The position numbers and the translations under genes were made by a program. Under the pieces are notes generated by a model. It made no database searches and was not told where the DNA came from. It was given only the letters and a program-made list of their open reading frames with translations. DNA of 64,000 nucleotides from Clostridiales bacterium 1_7_47FAA (GTDB lineage: Bacteria > Bacillota > Clostridia > Lachnospirales > Lachnospiraceae): contig DS990265.1 in assembly GCA_000155435.1 (NCBI GenBank), positions 61,945 to 125,944 of the forward strand, written 5' to 3'. This document shows, in pieces, positions 45,569 to 53,950 of the stretch (positions are counted from its first letter, which is position 1; each line of letters begins with the position of its first letter).

Positions 45569-46477
45569 CTAAAAATATGTATCCACAATCCGGTAGAACC
45601 GTTCCAGGTCCACGGACTGCGCAAATTGGAAACCTGTGTCCACCTGCGGATTGATTTCGTAGTAATTCGTCATATCCACCATGGTTCCCCTGGTCAGCTT
45701 CCCTGACAGCTCCACTGCAAAATGCCCCTTTTTCAGGGATACCACCTGATTGTCAATCAGGTATGCCACTAACAGCACATCGTGAAATGTGACCGGGTAT
45801 CCGGTGGCTTCCTGAAACAACCTGACCCCCTTCAGGAAATAATCCATCCTCCTGTCATTTCTGCCTTTCCAGTCACTCAGGCGCTTATCATCGATTCTCA
45901 GGAATTTGGTCACATCCAGCCCCATCATGATTAACCGGCCTGACCGTTCCATGACAATGGACGCTGCCTCCGGGTCACAGAGGATGTTCCACTCCGGGCT
46001 GGAATTCATAAAGGTGCCACCCATTCCGATAATCTGCACTCCCTTCATCAATTCCGGCTCCTTTAAGAATGCCATGGCCAGATTCGTCATGGCTCCCATG
46101 GCCAGGATAATCAGGTTTTTGTCCTCTTTTACTTTTTGGATGATGAAATCATCCGCATGTCCGGCTGCCGGACTATCCTCTGCAGTCTTACCATCCGTCC
46201 TGTAATCCTTTACCAATCCATATTGTATCGGCGCTTCAAAATCACCTCCTCCATTTCCCAGAATCGGTCCCCCATATCCTGGGCAAACCGGAATACTGCC
46301 TCTTCCATACAGCGCCAGCAGGTCCCTTACCATCAAAGCCCGCTTTTCCGTATCCTTAAATACGGTTGTCACCCCAACTATTTCTATGGAGTCACAGGAG
46401 AGCGCCAGCATAAATGCCGCTGCGTCATCCACATCATCCCCCAGGTCCGTGTCAATCAGAACCCTGACCTTATCCAT
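45569..46477 (-). CDS. Inosine-uridine-type nucleoside hydrolase
   Basis: Hydrolyses the glycosidic bond of ribonucleosides to base and ribose. 302 residues with DTDLGDDVDDAAAF (residues 9-22), the calcium-binding aspartate signature, and LAMGAMTNLAMAF, DVLLVAYL. First gene of a run to yjjW on the same strand. The apparent order couples import, cleavage of nucleosides and a glycyl-radical step. Confidence 0.92.
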   Translation of the reverse strand: MDKVRVLIDTDLGDDVDDAAAFMLALSCDSIEIVGVTTVFKDTEKRALMVRDLLALYGRGSIPVCPGYGGPILGNGGGDFEAPIQYGLVKDYRTDGKTAEDSPAAGHADDFIIQKVKEDKNLIILAMGAMTNLAMAFLKEPELMKGVQIIGMGGTFMNSSPEWNILCDPEAASIVMERSGRLIMMGLDVTKFLRIDDKRLSDWKGRNDRRMDYFLKGVRLFQEATGYPVTFHDVLLVAYLIDNQVVSLKKGHFAVELSGKLTRGTMVDMTNYYEINPQVDTGFQFAQSVDLERFYRIVDTYF

Positions 46478-46550
46478 CTGCTTCTCTCCCTCTTAGTAAG
46501 TTTCACAAGTTTTTTATCACCATTTACAAATAAATAAGCAATTTGTATAT

Positions 46551-46564
46551 ACACTTATAAGTGT
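46551..46564. promoter_or_regulatory. Perfect 14-base palindrome upstream of nucleoside hydrolase
   Basis: ACACTTATAAGTGT is self-complementary and lies about 75 bases upstream of the nucleoside hydrolase start in A+T-rich spacer. It resembles an operator for a dimeric regulator of the nucleoside operon. A second palindrome, GAGTAAAGGACA/TGTCCTTTACTC, is at 46619-46644 and might serve the other gene. Confidence 0.4.
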
Positions 46565-46671
46565 TTCTTATATTTTTATCCTTACTTGTAATTTGAATTA
46601 TAAACGTACCTGAATGCAGAGTAAAGGACACATGTCCTTTACTCAGAAAAAAAGATGGAAAAATGCCAAAA

Positions 46672-46701
46672 GGCGGCAAGGACAGACACCACCTGGCCGC
46701 C
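46672..46701 (-). terminator. Terminator of the membrane-protein gene
   Basis: On the minus strand GGCGGC (46701-46696) pairs with GCCGCC (46677-46672), extended by a one-mismatch AGG/CCT part, and TTTTGGCATTTTT follows. Confidence 0.65.
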
Positions 46702-46725
46702 ACAGCTTTTGACTATAAGGATTTA

Positions 46726-47382
46726 TTAAAGTATAAACGCAATACACATATATAACAGCGCAACCTTTCCATTGCGCCCTGACAGCAGATACAGTCCGCC
46801 TAAAGCAACCCCAAATATAAGGCTGAACATGCCCACTGAAACGTTTTTGGTAAATATGTGTGGCAGTCCCCAGGTCAGGCTGAGAACCATACTTCCCCAA
46901 GGGATGTTCTTTTTCCCTGTAAGCAGCTCTCCTGTGGCCTGGCTGTAATATACTATCATCAGCGCTAAAAGCATTTCCAAAATATAGTAGATAATCTGAA
47001 GCATGAACCCAATCCAGCCAGCGGTTTTTCCAAATGCCAGGAAATATTGCAGTTCTTTTAATGGCTTCGGCCCTCCGTTCAGGACCCACATTACAGCAGT
47101 GATGCATATAATAATCAGTACACACAGAAGGGTGTGTGGTTTTGCGTACGCTGCGGGTCCTCCGAATGGATTAGGATATGTTTCATTCCTCATTCCATAA
47201 AAAAGGAAAAGGGTTGATGAACTCCATAATGATATTATAAAAACCAAAGAACATAGAACCCTCAGATTACCCGGATAATCAGAAAACCATGCGTTCCTTA
47301 CCCCGCTTGTCACAAAATCCATATAAAGAATGCCTACAGATGCAACTGCCGCCAAAATGGGCGGCCCAGGTTTTTCTTTCAA
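46726..47382 (-). CDS. Hypothetical multi-pass membrane protein
   Basis: 218 residues with about six hydrophobic helices. The C-terminal half (MVLSLTWGLPHIFTKNVSVG followed by FSLIFGVALGG) recalls the last helices of CPBP/Abi intramembrane proteases, including a single His, but the essential EExxxR pair is not seen. I do not assign function. Ribosome site AAGGAGGATTTGCTTT precedes the start. Single gene, terminator on its end. Confidence 0.55.
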   Translation of the reverse strand: MKEKPGPPILAAVASVGILYMDFVTSGVRNAWFSDYPGNLRVLCSLVFIISLWSSSTLFLFYGMRNETYPNPFGGPAAYAKPHTLLCVLIIICITAVMWVLNGGPKPLKELQYFLAFGKTAGWIGFMLQIIYYILEMLLALMIVYYSQATGELLTGKKNIPWGSMVLSLTWGLPHIFTKNVSVGMFSLIFGVALGGLYLLSGRNGKVALLYMCIAFIL

Positions 47383-47530
47383 AGCAAATCCTCCTTTTTA
47401 CATGTCGTATCTTAAGCATAATTGTCAAATACAAATATACCCCTTCGAATATATCCAATATTTGATAAAGATAAAGAAAAGATTGCTAAAAGTCCATAAA
47501 ATCCGCATCCGCATGTCCGGCACCACAAAA

Positions 47531-47559
47531 AAAATCCCCTGAACATACAAGGGGATTTT
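47531..47559 (-). terminator. Terminator of the add operon
   Basis: AAAATCCCCT (47531-47540) and AGGGGATTTT (47550-47559) pair with a nine-base loop; the minus strand continues TTTTTTTTGTGG. A strong intrinsic terminator about 90 bases after add. Confidence 0.88.
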
Positions 47560-47650
47560 CAACCAATCCATCAGCTATGCAGAAATAGAGCGTAAGATGC
47601 CCGTCCGCACAACAGCATATCATTCCACAGGGTGCCCTTACGATTACACC

Positions 47651-48649
47651 TCATCCAATTGCCGTATCCAGAAATGCTGCCTCTGCCGCATATCCTTCCA
47701 TTCTTTTTATATCTTCATCCGTAAAACCAAAGGCATTTTTCACCAAGTCTATTTCCTTTAACAGTGTTGTGCCTGACACTGTCCTGTTATCCGTGTTCAG
47801 GGTCACATGGACGCCCGCATCATAAAGCTTCTTAATTGGATGCTCTTTCAGCGACCGTACGCCTTTGGTCTGCACATTGCTGGTCACGCAGACCTCCAAG
47901 GCCGTCCTGCGTGTCACCAGTTCCTTAATAAGGGATTGGTCCTGAATTGCCGCAATCCCATGGCCAATCCTGAGCGCCCCCATTTCCAGGGCCTTCCACA
48001 TACTGTCCGGGCCGGCGGCCTCGCCTGCATGGATGGTCCGCTTTAACCCATAACGGTCTGCTTCTGCAAAAAGGTTCCTGAAAAGTCCGGTATCATATAC
48101 TTCCTCAGCGCCTGCCAGATCCACTCCGCAGACAATCCTGCCCTTTTCCCCGTCCTTCACGCAGTCAGCCGCGGTTTTCAGGGTTTCCATATTGTTCCTT
48201 GCCGTGCCTTCATCACTGCCTCTCATACAGCAGAGCAGAAGCCCGGCCTTTATTCCCGGATATGCAGCCATCCCGCGCTTCACGCCTGCGGCTACCGCCT
48301 CTGTCACCTCCATCTGGCTTAATCCCAATTCAGTGGAAAGCTGCGGCGCAAAGCGGATTTCCGCATATTCCACGCCCTCACGCGCCAAATCCTCCGTCAG
48401 TTCAAACGCCACCCGTTCCAATGCCACGTCCGTCTGAAGATAGTTCAGAGGAAGTGCAAAACGCGACAGATACTCCGACAGGCTGCTGCATGGCACAGGC
48501 GCCTGCATCAAGGTCACCAGCCCTTCCAAATCAGCTGCCGGAGCCTTCCCATCCCGTATCATCGCCAATTCCCATATTGTTTCCGGCCTTAACGAGCCGT
48601 CCAGATGCACATGCAGTTCAATCATATCCGCCTTCTCCTTTTCTGTCAT
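47651..48649 (-). CDS. add: Adenosine deaminase
   Basis: Deaminates adenosine or deoxyadenosine to inosine. 332 residues: zinc ligands His13 and His15 in ELHVHLDGSL, the catalytic HAGEAAG motif and the zinc/active Asp of LNTDNRTVSG. Its start overlaps the membrane protein gene by four bases, so it is the last gene of a regulator/membrane protein operon. Together with the neighbouring nucleoside operon it gives a purine-salvage region. Confidence 0.92.
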   Translation of the reverse strand: MTEKEKADMIELHVHLDGSLRPETIWELAMIRDGKAPAADLEGLVTLMQAPVPCSSLSEYLSRFALPLNYLQTDVALERVAFELTEDLAREGVEYAEIRFAPQLSTELGLSQMEVTEAVAAGVKRGMAAYPGIKAGLLLCCMRGSDEGTARNNMETLKTAADCVKDGEKGRIVCGVDLAGAEEVYDTGLFRNLFAEADRYGLKRTIHAGEAAGPDSMWKALEMGALRIGHGIAAIQDQSLIKELVTRRTALEVCVTSNVQTKGVRSLKEHPIKKLYDAGVHVTLNTDNRTVSGTTLLKEIDLVKNAFGFTDEDIKRMEGYAAEAAFLDTAIG

Positions 48650-50133
48650 TCATCATTCAATAGGCTCCTGGCCTTCAGCGCCGAAAAATTACAGGTGCGG
48701 ATGCTCATGGAACCACCGTCCACCCTATTATACTGCCTGGCATAAAGCTTGAGAAGATAGTTTCTCGCTTCTGCATCCTCTATCCCCAAAACCGCCGGAG
48801 CCGCGTCCGCTGAAAGCCCGGAAAAATCATCCAATGCAAACATATCAATATTGGCGATGTGTTCCACATTATATTTTGCAATCACATAATCCGGCCTCAT
48901 CCAGGCAAATCCCAGATAAAAGACAGATACCGTCACCAGACAATACCGGAACAGCGGAAATCCATGATTAAATATAAGGACTATCACACCGGCCATCAGT
49001 ATTACCAGCATGGCCAGGAACCAGAGCACCAGCACCCTTAAAAATGTAAGATGATACTGCCCCACATACAGAAGCATCCTGTATATGGCTGATGCAATCA
49101 TCACATAGGTGCACATGCTGATGACCAGCAGGACTCCATTTAACAGGACATTTTCCTGACAATACTTCAGGCACAGAAGCACCATGACAAGGTTAAGAAA
49201 CGCCACGGACAGCAGCTGGAAGAACCCCTGTCTTGCATAATCCGAATACGTCATCCCCCATGGCAGGCTTCCCTTCCCCATAAACAGATACACAACCTGA
49301 ATGGCGCAGAATACCACATAGATGATGGCAATCATGGACATGAAACTGATTGCGGCAAACGGGGAACATACCCGCCGGTCAGCTGTTTCATCGCTGATAT
49401 TCCCTGCGCAGGCGCTGCAGATAAGGCAATACATAATCAGTGTCCAGGCCGCGGTCTGAAGCAATACCAGGAAAATGGTAACAGGATTCAGTATCTCCCT
49501 TAACACCACATCCAGCATGTTCTGAAATACCATATCCGCGCTGCCCAATAAAAGACAGAGTATGACCATGGCCGGAACCGCCGCACACATACCTGCAATA
49601 AGCCTTAAAACATTCCTGTACTTCCTGCTCTTAATGGACTTTATATATTCCTTTCCATGGACAAACGGACAGTATATCATTCCAATGGCCTGGGCCAGGT
49701 ATATGGCTATGGATGCCACGTATTTCCCGATATTCCATCTGCTGTCCTGGTGGAACTGGTGCAGGATGAAAATACAGAACAGAAGCACCAGCGCAAGCCT
49801 GTTCATATTATAACCAACCGTCATATTGGCTGTAAAACAGGTGGAAAGCCCTATGAAAAATGACAGTACCGCCAGGTATATGGATCCCTTCTTAACCTCC
49901 ACCCCCACACGTCTGAACAAAAGGAACATGGCACCATATGTCACGGCCACCAAAAGGGGAACCGTTATTCCCAGCGGGTTATGATACAGGCAGAAGCAGG
50001 CAGCCGCTCCGTACGCTATGCTTAATGTTCCCAGGAAACCGAAATCCTGGCTTATGTCTTCCAGTTTCTGGTTCCTTTTGGAAATGCTTCTGGAAACATT
50101 ATCTGCACTGTTTTTTTCAATATCTGCATCCAT
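48646..50133 (-). CDS. DUF4173 membrane protein
   Basis: 495 residues with about twelve membrane helices; fits the DUF4173/DUF4153 group of unknown function common in Clostridia. Start at 50133, preceded by GGAGGGAGGGG within the end of the XRE gene; the frame can be extended to 50163. Ends in a cytoplasmic tail. Same operon as DUF2975 and XRE. Confidence 0.8.
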   Translation of the reverse strand: MDADIEKNSADNVSRSISKRNQKLEDISQDFGFLGTLSIAYGAAACFCLYHNPLGITVPLLVAVTYGAMFLLFRRVGVEVKKGSIYLAVLSFFIGLSTCFTANMTVGYNMNRLALVLLFCIFILHQFHQDSRWNIGKYVASIAIYLAQAIGMIYCPFVHGKEYIKSIKSRKYRNVLRLIAGMCAAVPAMVILCLLLGSADMVFQNMLDVVLREILNPVTIFLVLLQTAAWTLIMYCLICSACAGNISDETADRRVCSPFAAISFMSMIAIIYVVFCAIQVVYLFMGKGSLPWGMTYSDYARQGFFQLLSVAFLNLVMVLLCLKYCQENVLLNGVLLVISMCTYVMIASAIYRMLLYVGQYHLTFLRVLVLWFLAMLVILMAGVIVLIFNHGFPLFRYCLVTVSVFYLGFAWMRPDYVIAKYNVEHIANIDMFALDDFSGLSADAAPAVLGIEDAEARNYLLKLYARQYNRVDGGSMSIRTCNFSALKARSLLNDE

Positions 50134-50356
50134 CCGTATCCCCTCCCTCCTCATCCGGTTCATAAATCAATATATCGCCTGGCTGGCAGTCCAGGGCTTC
50201 ACAGATTGCCTCCAGGGTAGAGAACCTGATTGCCTTTGCCTTATTATTCTTAAGGATGGACAGATTCGCCATGGTGATATCCACCTCTGCGGCAAGTTCC
50301 TTCAGGCCCTTTTTCCGTCTGGCCATCATCACATCCAGATTAACCACAATTCCCAT
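50117..50356 (-). CDS. Small XRE-family regulator
   Basis: 79 residues, one Cro/C1 helix-turn-helix (MARRKKGLKELAAEVDITMA, LSILKNNKAKAIRFSTLEAIC), of the YozG type usually paired with DUF2975. The acidic C-terminus overlaps the DUF4173 start. Likely represses the promoter at 50868-50896. Confidence 0.88.
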   Translation of the reverse strand: MGIVVNLDVMMARRKKGLKELAAEVDITMANLSILKNNKAKAIRFSTLEAICEALDCQPGDILIYEPDEEGGDTDGCRY

Positions 50357-50371
50357 GCTATACCTTCCTTC

Positions 50372-50818
50372 CTAAATGGTCAGGTCATTTTCCTCTTTGT
50401 ACCGTACGGCCTGTTCAAACACCTGGCACAATACAAAGCAGAACAGACCTGCAATGGAAAACACAATAATGACAACCACGGTTGCCGGCGTGGGTGCAAG
50501 CGGGAGACGGATAAGGGAGATAAAAGCCAGGAAAAAGCTGCATTTCCCTATACGTTTTAAGGAATCTGCATTTTCCATCACAAACGCATCATCTGCCAGA
50601 ACGGTTCCAAACATCCGTCTAAGTTCCCGCACGATCATAAGGGCCAGGATTCCGGAACCGATATAAAGCACGCACTGGGGTATATAATGCACCCTGAAAG
50701 ATTGTATATATCTTCCCACATAACGGAATATCACGGGAATCCCCAGCGTAATTACCATTCCCCCATAAAACATGGCATCCAGCAGCCATTTCGTAAACCG
50801 TACAAGCCGTTTATTCAT
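50372..50818 (-). CDS. DUF2975 membrane protein
   Basis: 148 residues with four predicted helices: near 13-33, 46-64, 92-110 and 113-135. DUF2975 is of unknown role; the pairing with a YozG-type regulator is a known conserved neighbourhood. First gene of the operon DUF2975-XRE-DUF4173-add. Confidence 0.88.
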   Translation of the reverse strand: MNKRLVRFTKWLLDAMFYGGMVITLGIPVIFRYVGRYIQSFRVHYIPQCVLYIGSGILALMIVRELRRMFGTVLADDAFVMENADSLKRIGKCSFFLAFISLIRLPLAPTPATVVVIIVFSIAGLFCFVLCQVFEQAVRYKEENDLTI

Positions 50819-50867
50819 TCCACATCCACCTTTCTCTTATCACATTCCTTAAAATCCCTTTATCCGG

Positions 50868-50896
50868 AGCATACCACATTGTTTTCCATTTTTCAA
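50868..50896 (-). promoter_or_regulatory. Promoter of the DUF2975-XRE-DUF4173-add operon
   Basis: TTGAAA (50891-50896), 17 bases, TATGCT (50868-50873) on the minus strand. Just upstream ATTATC/GAATATCAATA-like A+T-rich repeats could be XRE sites. The remainder of the spacer to 51128 shows no gene. Confidence 0.65.
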
Positions 50897-51128
50897 TATA
50901 TTTTTATTGATATTCGATAATTTAATATTGATAATAGATAAATATTAAGATTTTTGTAATGATATGGGGTTGTAGTGATACGGGACCCAAATTGAAGATA
51001 AGATTAGAAGCAGCAACTAATTACAATTACGTTGTCATAACAACATACAATACCATCCGCCTGCGGTATACTTATCACAGAAACCTCAATACAGTATCAA
51101 TAAGACCCACCCTCAGGAGGATATATAA

Positions 51129-51857
51129 ATGATAAGAAGGATTATTAAAATAAATGAAGGACTCTGCAATGGATGCGGCGCATGTGCAGCTGCCTGCCAC
51201 GAAGGCGCCATCGGCATGGTGGACGGTAAGGCAGTGCTGTTAAAGGATGACTATTGCGATGGGCTGGGGGACTGCCTTCCAACCTGTCCCACTGGCGCCA
51301 TTACCTTTGAAGAAAGAGAAGCAGCGGCCTATGACGAAGCTGCTGTCAAGGCCCGCATGGCCGGGACAACAAAAAAAGAGGGCAGCAAGCCCTCTCCCTG
51401 CGGATGTCCGGGTTCCCAGTCCAGGTCCATCACCAGGCCCCAGCCCAGCCCCCAATCCACGCCTTATCACCCGGCAGCCCCCATCCCATCCATGGAAAGC
51501 CAGCTGTCCCAATGGCCGGTCCAGATCAAGCTGGTCCCCGTACAGGCGCCTTACTTTCAGGATGCCCGGCTGCTCATAGCAGCCGACTGTACTGCATTTG
51601 CTTACAGCAATTTCCACAACGACTTCATCGCGGGCCGGATCACCCTGATCGGATGCCCCAAGCTGGATATGGTGGACTATTCCGAAAAGCTGACAGAAAT
51701 CATCCGTCTCAACGAGATTAAAGATGTCACCGTTATCCGCATGGAAGTGCCATGCTGCGGCGGCATTGAAAATGCCGTAAAAAACGCGCTTAAGGCCAGC
51801 GGCAGATCCATCCCGTGGCAGGTTGTGACTGTCAGGACGGATGGCAGCCTGATTTAA
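51129..51857 (+). CDS. 4Fe-4S ferredoxin-like protein with Pro/Ser-rich linker
   Basis: 242 residues. Residues 13-24 (CNGCGACAAACHEG) and 43-53 (CDGLGDCLPTC) have the eight-cysteine pattern of two 4Fe-4S clusters, but the second motif is loosened by an extra residue pair. Residues 85-120 are a Pro/Ser/Gln-rich flexible segment with CGCPG. The C-terminal domain (about 130-242) has ADCTAFAY, GCPKLDMVDY and PCCGG, extra cysteines perhaps for another metal. No partner gene is adjacent; electron acceptor unknown. Strong ribosome site CAGGAGGATATATAA. Confidence 0.85.
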   Translation: MIRRIIKINEGLCNGCGACAAACHEGAIGMVDGKAVLLKDDYCDGLGDCLPTCPTGAITFEEREAAAYDEAAVKARMAGTTKKEGSKPSPCGCPGSQSRSITRPQPSPQSTPYHPAAPIPSMESQLSQWPVQIKLVPVQAPYFQDARLLIAADCTAFAYSNFHNDFIAGRITLIGCPKLDMVDYSEKLTEIIRLNEIKDVTVIRMEVPCCGGIENAVKNALKASGRSIPWQVVTVRTDGSLI

Positions 51858-51865
51858 GGCAGGCG

Positions 51866-51887
51866 GGAAGGGGTATCCGCCCCTTCC
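51866..51887. terminator. Hairpin between convergent genes
   Basis: GGAAGGGG (51866-51873) pairs with CCCCTTCC (51880-51887) around six bases. It lies exactly between the ferredoxin gene and the DUF3829 gene and may end both transcripts, but T-tracts are poor. Confidence 0.5.
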
Positions 51888-52931
51888 TTAATCCACGAAC
51901 ACCGTATTATACCTGTCAATACAATCACTCAGCGTATTGGAAAAATGCGCAATGGAACCCAGCGGCTCCAGCCCCGGGTCCTCAATGGGCTTTCCGCTTT
52001 CCACCTGTCCCATCATCCACTCCAGGGCCTGGAGCATCCTCTCATACAGCTGGTCAAATGGTTTTGAATTGCTCATGGATTCCATCATCATCTGGTTATT
52101 GTCAGCGGTGGCGGCATTTAAATCTTCCACGACCGAAGTCAGTTCATCGTATAATGGCCTAATCTTAGTCAGGTCCAGGTCCGTGATATTATCATCCGTC
52201 ACACCCTGGAGCGTGCATTCGTCCATTATCTGCCCTGCAATGCTGATGCCACGGCTGGCATTATACGCAATCAGCCTGCCCTCCGCCTTCATCTCCTCTT
52301 CTTCCGCTGCAATCCTCTCATCAGCCACCTCGCTCACGGCATGTATGAATTCGTATCCCAAAGGCTCAAATTCATCGGCAGCAGGATAGATGACAGCATG
52401 AAGGTCCTTTGCCTTCTGATACTGGTTTGCCGCATAATCATTGCTTCGGCTTACCTCTGAAAATGCTTCCATAAGCTCCTTTAAGGGTTCAGCCATCTCC
52501 TTCACCAGCGGATCCAATGTCTCATATGCAGGCTCCATGTCTGCAAGCTGTATGCAGTCATCTGCAAGATCCTTGCCAAATCCCCTGATACGGTAACCAT
52601 ATGTATATCCACTATCAGGAATCAGTGCAAACTCCTCACCATATTCCACCACCTCATAATAATAATCAATGTCGTCTAACAGCTTCACTATCTCATTATT
52701 CAGTTCAACATAATAATTATACTTTATCAGATCCATCTGCTCCGGGGAAATGCTTTCCTCCGCCCCTGTTTCCTCTTCTTCTGTTTCTTCCTCCACAGTC
52801 TTTGCAGGCTCACTCAGTGCCTTTGCCTTGGCATTCTCCTTCAGTTCATTAATGTTTTCACCGCATCCCGATACTGCCAGCACCGCAATACATACCGCTG
52901 CCAGTGCAGCGCCCATGAATCTCTTTCTCAT
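51888..52931 (-). CDS. DUF3829-like lipoprotein
   Basis: 347 residues. Signal peptide with lipobox VSGC at residue 23, a Glu-rich linker (EEETEEEETGAEES), then helical domain typical of DUF3829 with PEQMDLIKYNYYVELNN and MDECTLQGVTDDNITDLD. Probably a surface protein with unknown role. Convergent with the ferredoxin-like gene. Confidence 0.78.
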   Translation of the reverse strand: MRKRFMGAALAAVCIAVLAVSGCGENINELKENAKAKALSEPAKTVEEETEEEETGAEESISPEQMDLIKYNYYVELNNEIVKLLDDIDYYYEVVEYGEEFALIPDSGYTYGYRIRGFGKDLADDCIQLADMEPAYETLDPLVKEMAEPLKELMEAFSEVSRSNDYAANQYQKAKDLHAVIYPAADEFEPLGYEFIHAVSEVADERIAAEEEEMKAEGRLIAYNASRGISIAGQIMDECTLQGVTDDNITDLDLTKIRPLYDELTSVVEDLNAATADNNQMMMESMSNSKPFDQLYERMLQALEWMMGQVESGKPIEDPGLEPLGSIAHFSNTLSDCIDRYNTVFVD

Positions 52932-53024
52932 ACCGTACCTCCAGATATTATTATCCCTTTATCTTACCAGATATAACCATTTTCGTACAGGGATTAAACA
53001 AAAAAGACAGGATAACTGCTTCCC

Positions 53025-53309
53025 TCAAAACAGGACATCCAAAAACAGCTTTGTTATCTCTCTGGGCCTGGCAATGGCTGTCCCGGCCACCGCTGCCAGG
53101 ACGCCCGTATCAAGGGCTGCCTTAAGCTGCTCCGGCGTCCACATCCCACCCTCGGCAATGACCGGACGGCCGCATGCATCCACCTTTTCCATGGTTGGGG
53201 TGATATAAATCCCGCAATCCTCAGAATCCTTTTCAATGATCCCAATCACAGGAAGATCCACCGGAATGCGCAGGGAAAGCGGACCCCGAAGAGCCCGCTT
53301 TCCAAAATC
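53025..53309 (-). pseudogene. nanE (N-acetylmannosamine-6-P epimerase) relic
   Basis: From directly after the dhaL stop, in the same frame, the sequence reads PLSLRIPVDLPVIGIIEKD then YITPTMEKVDACGRPVIAEG and GTAIARPREITKLF. These are parts of NanE, which is normally about 230 residues. The N-terminal third is absent and about 90 residues between YITPT and PVIAEG are deleted in frame, removing catalytic residues. No own start with ribosome site (a GTG at 53261 exists). So a non-functional remnant at the end of the dhaKL operon. Confidence 0.8.
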
Positions 53310-53312
53310 CTT

Positions 53313-53921
53313 TTATTCAGACAATGCCTCAAATATCAGCCTTCCCACAACAGAACCCCCGTCCAGAAGCCCGATGGATTGCTCGCCATAGTAGGCCGCC
53401 CGCCCATGGACCGACTTCATGGCTTTGGTTGACTCTGAACCTTCTGCAGCTATCCTGGCCGCATTCTTCAATGCTTCCTTAAAGTCCCCGTCCTTGTCTG
53501 CCAGCAGGCTTTCTGCCGCCGGATAGATGGAGTCCAGGATTGTCTTTTCACCAGGCTTTGAACCGGCCTTATCCATGATTTTCTGCACTCCGGCCATCAC
53601 TGCCTCCGCAAATTCAGGAAGGCCTGCCTCGGTCCTGCCTTTTAAGGACTTTGCCATTCCCATAAATGCGAATGAGATAATGGTTCCGAGGCTTGAAGGG
53701 GCTGCCTCGTTGAACACGCCGCCTGTCTGCATCAGTATCTTGCCCAGGTCCGTCTCCTGCGTTCCCTCAACGAACACGGCCGCGGCCTCAAAGCCCTCGC
53801 TCATGGAAACACCCAGGTCACCGTCCCCGTTCTGCTGGTCCAGTTTAATCAGATAATCTTTATTCTCAGCCATGATCCGGCTTATCTTCCTAATACCCGT
53901 TTTAACAGATGCTGCATTCAT
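53313..53921 (-). CDS. dhaL: Dihydroxyacetone-kinase L subunit homologue
   Basis: Nucleotide-binding subunit of a DAK-type kinase, 202 residues. Contains LDQQNGDGDLGVSM with the Mg-binding aspartates and SSLGTIISFAFMGMAKSLKG. The His usually after GDGD is Leu. No DhaM phosphotransfer subunit is in the window, so the phosphoryl donor could be ATP. 29 bases after dhaK; a nanE relic follows. Confidence 0.9.
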   Translation of the reverse strand: MNAASVKTGIRKISRIMAENKDYLIKLDQQNGDGDLGVSMSEGFEAAAVFVEGTQETDLGKILMQTGGVFNEAAPSSLGTIISFAFMGMAKSLKGRTEAGLPEFAEAVMAGVQKIMDKAGSKPGEKTILDSIYPAAESLLADKDGDFKEALKNAARIAAEGSESTKAMKSVHGRAAYYGEQSIGLLDGGSVVGRLIFEALSE

Positions 53922-53950
53922 TGTCGTATCCTCCTATTCGTCAAAGGGTC

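Noticed and set aside
46643..47125. 160-codon minus-strand frame rich in Cys/Trp/Arg
   Set aside because: Lies in another frame of the membrane-protein gene, composition unlike a real protein, and runs over its terminator.
53025..53261. Complete small NanE-like enzyme
   Set aside because: Missing N-terminal third and the central catalytic region; no credible start.
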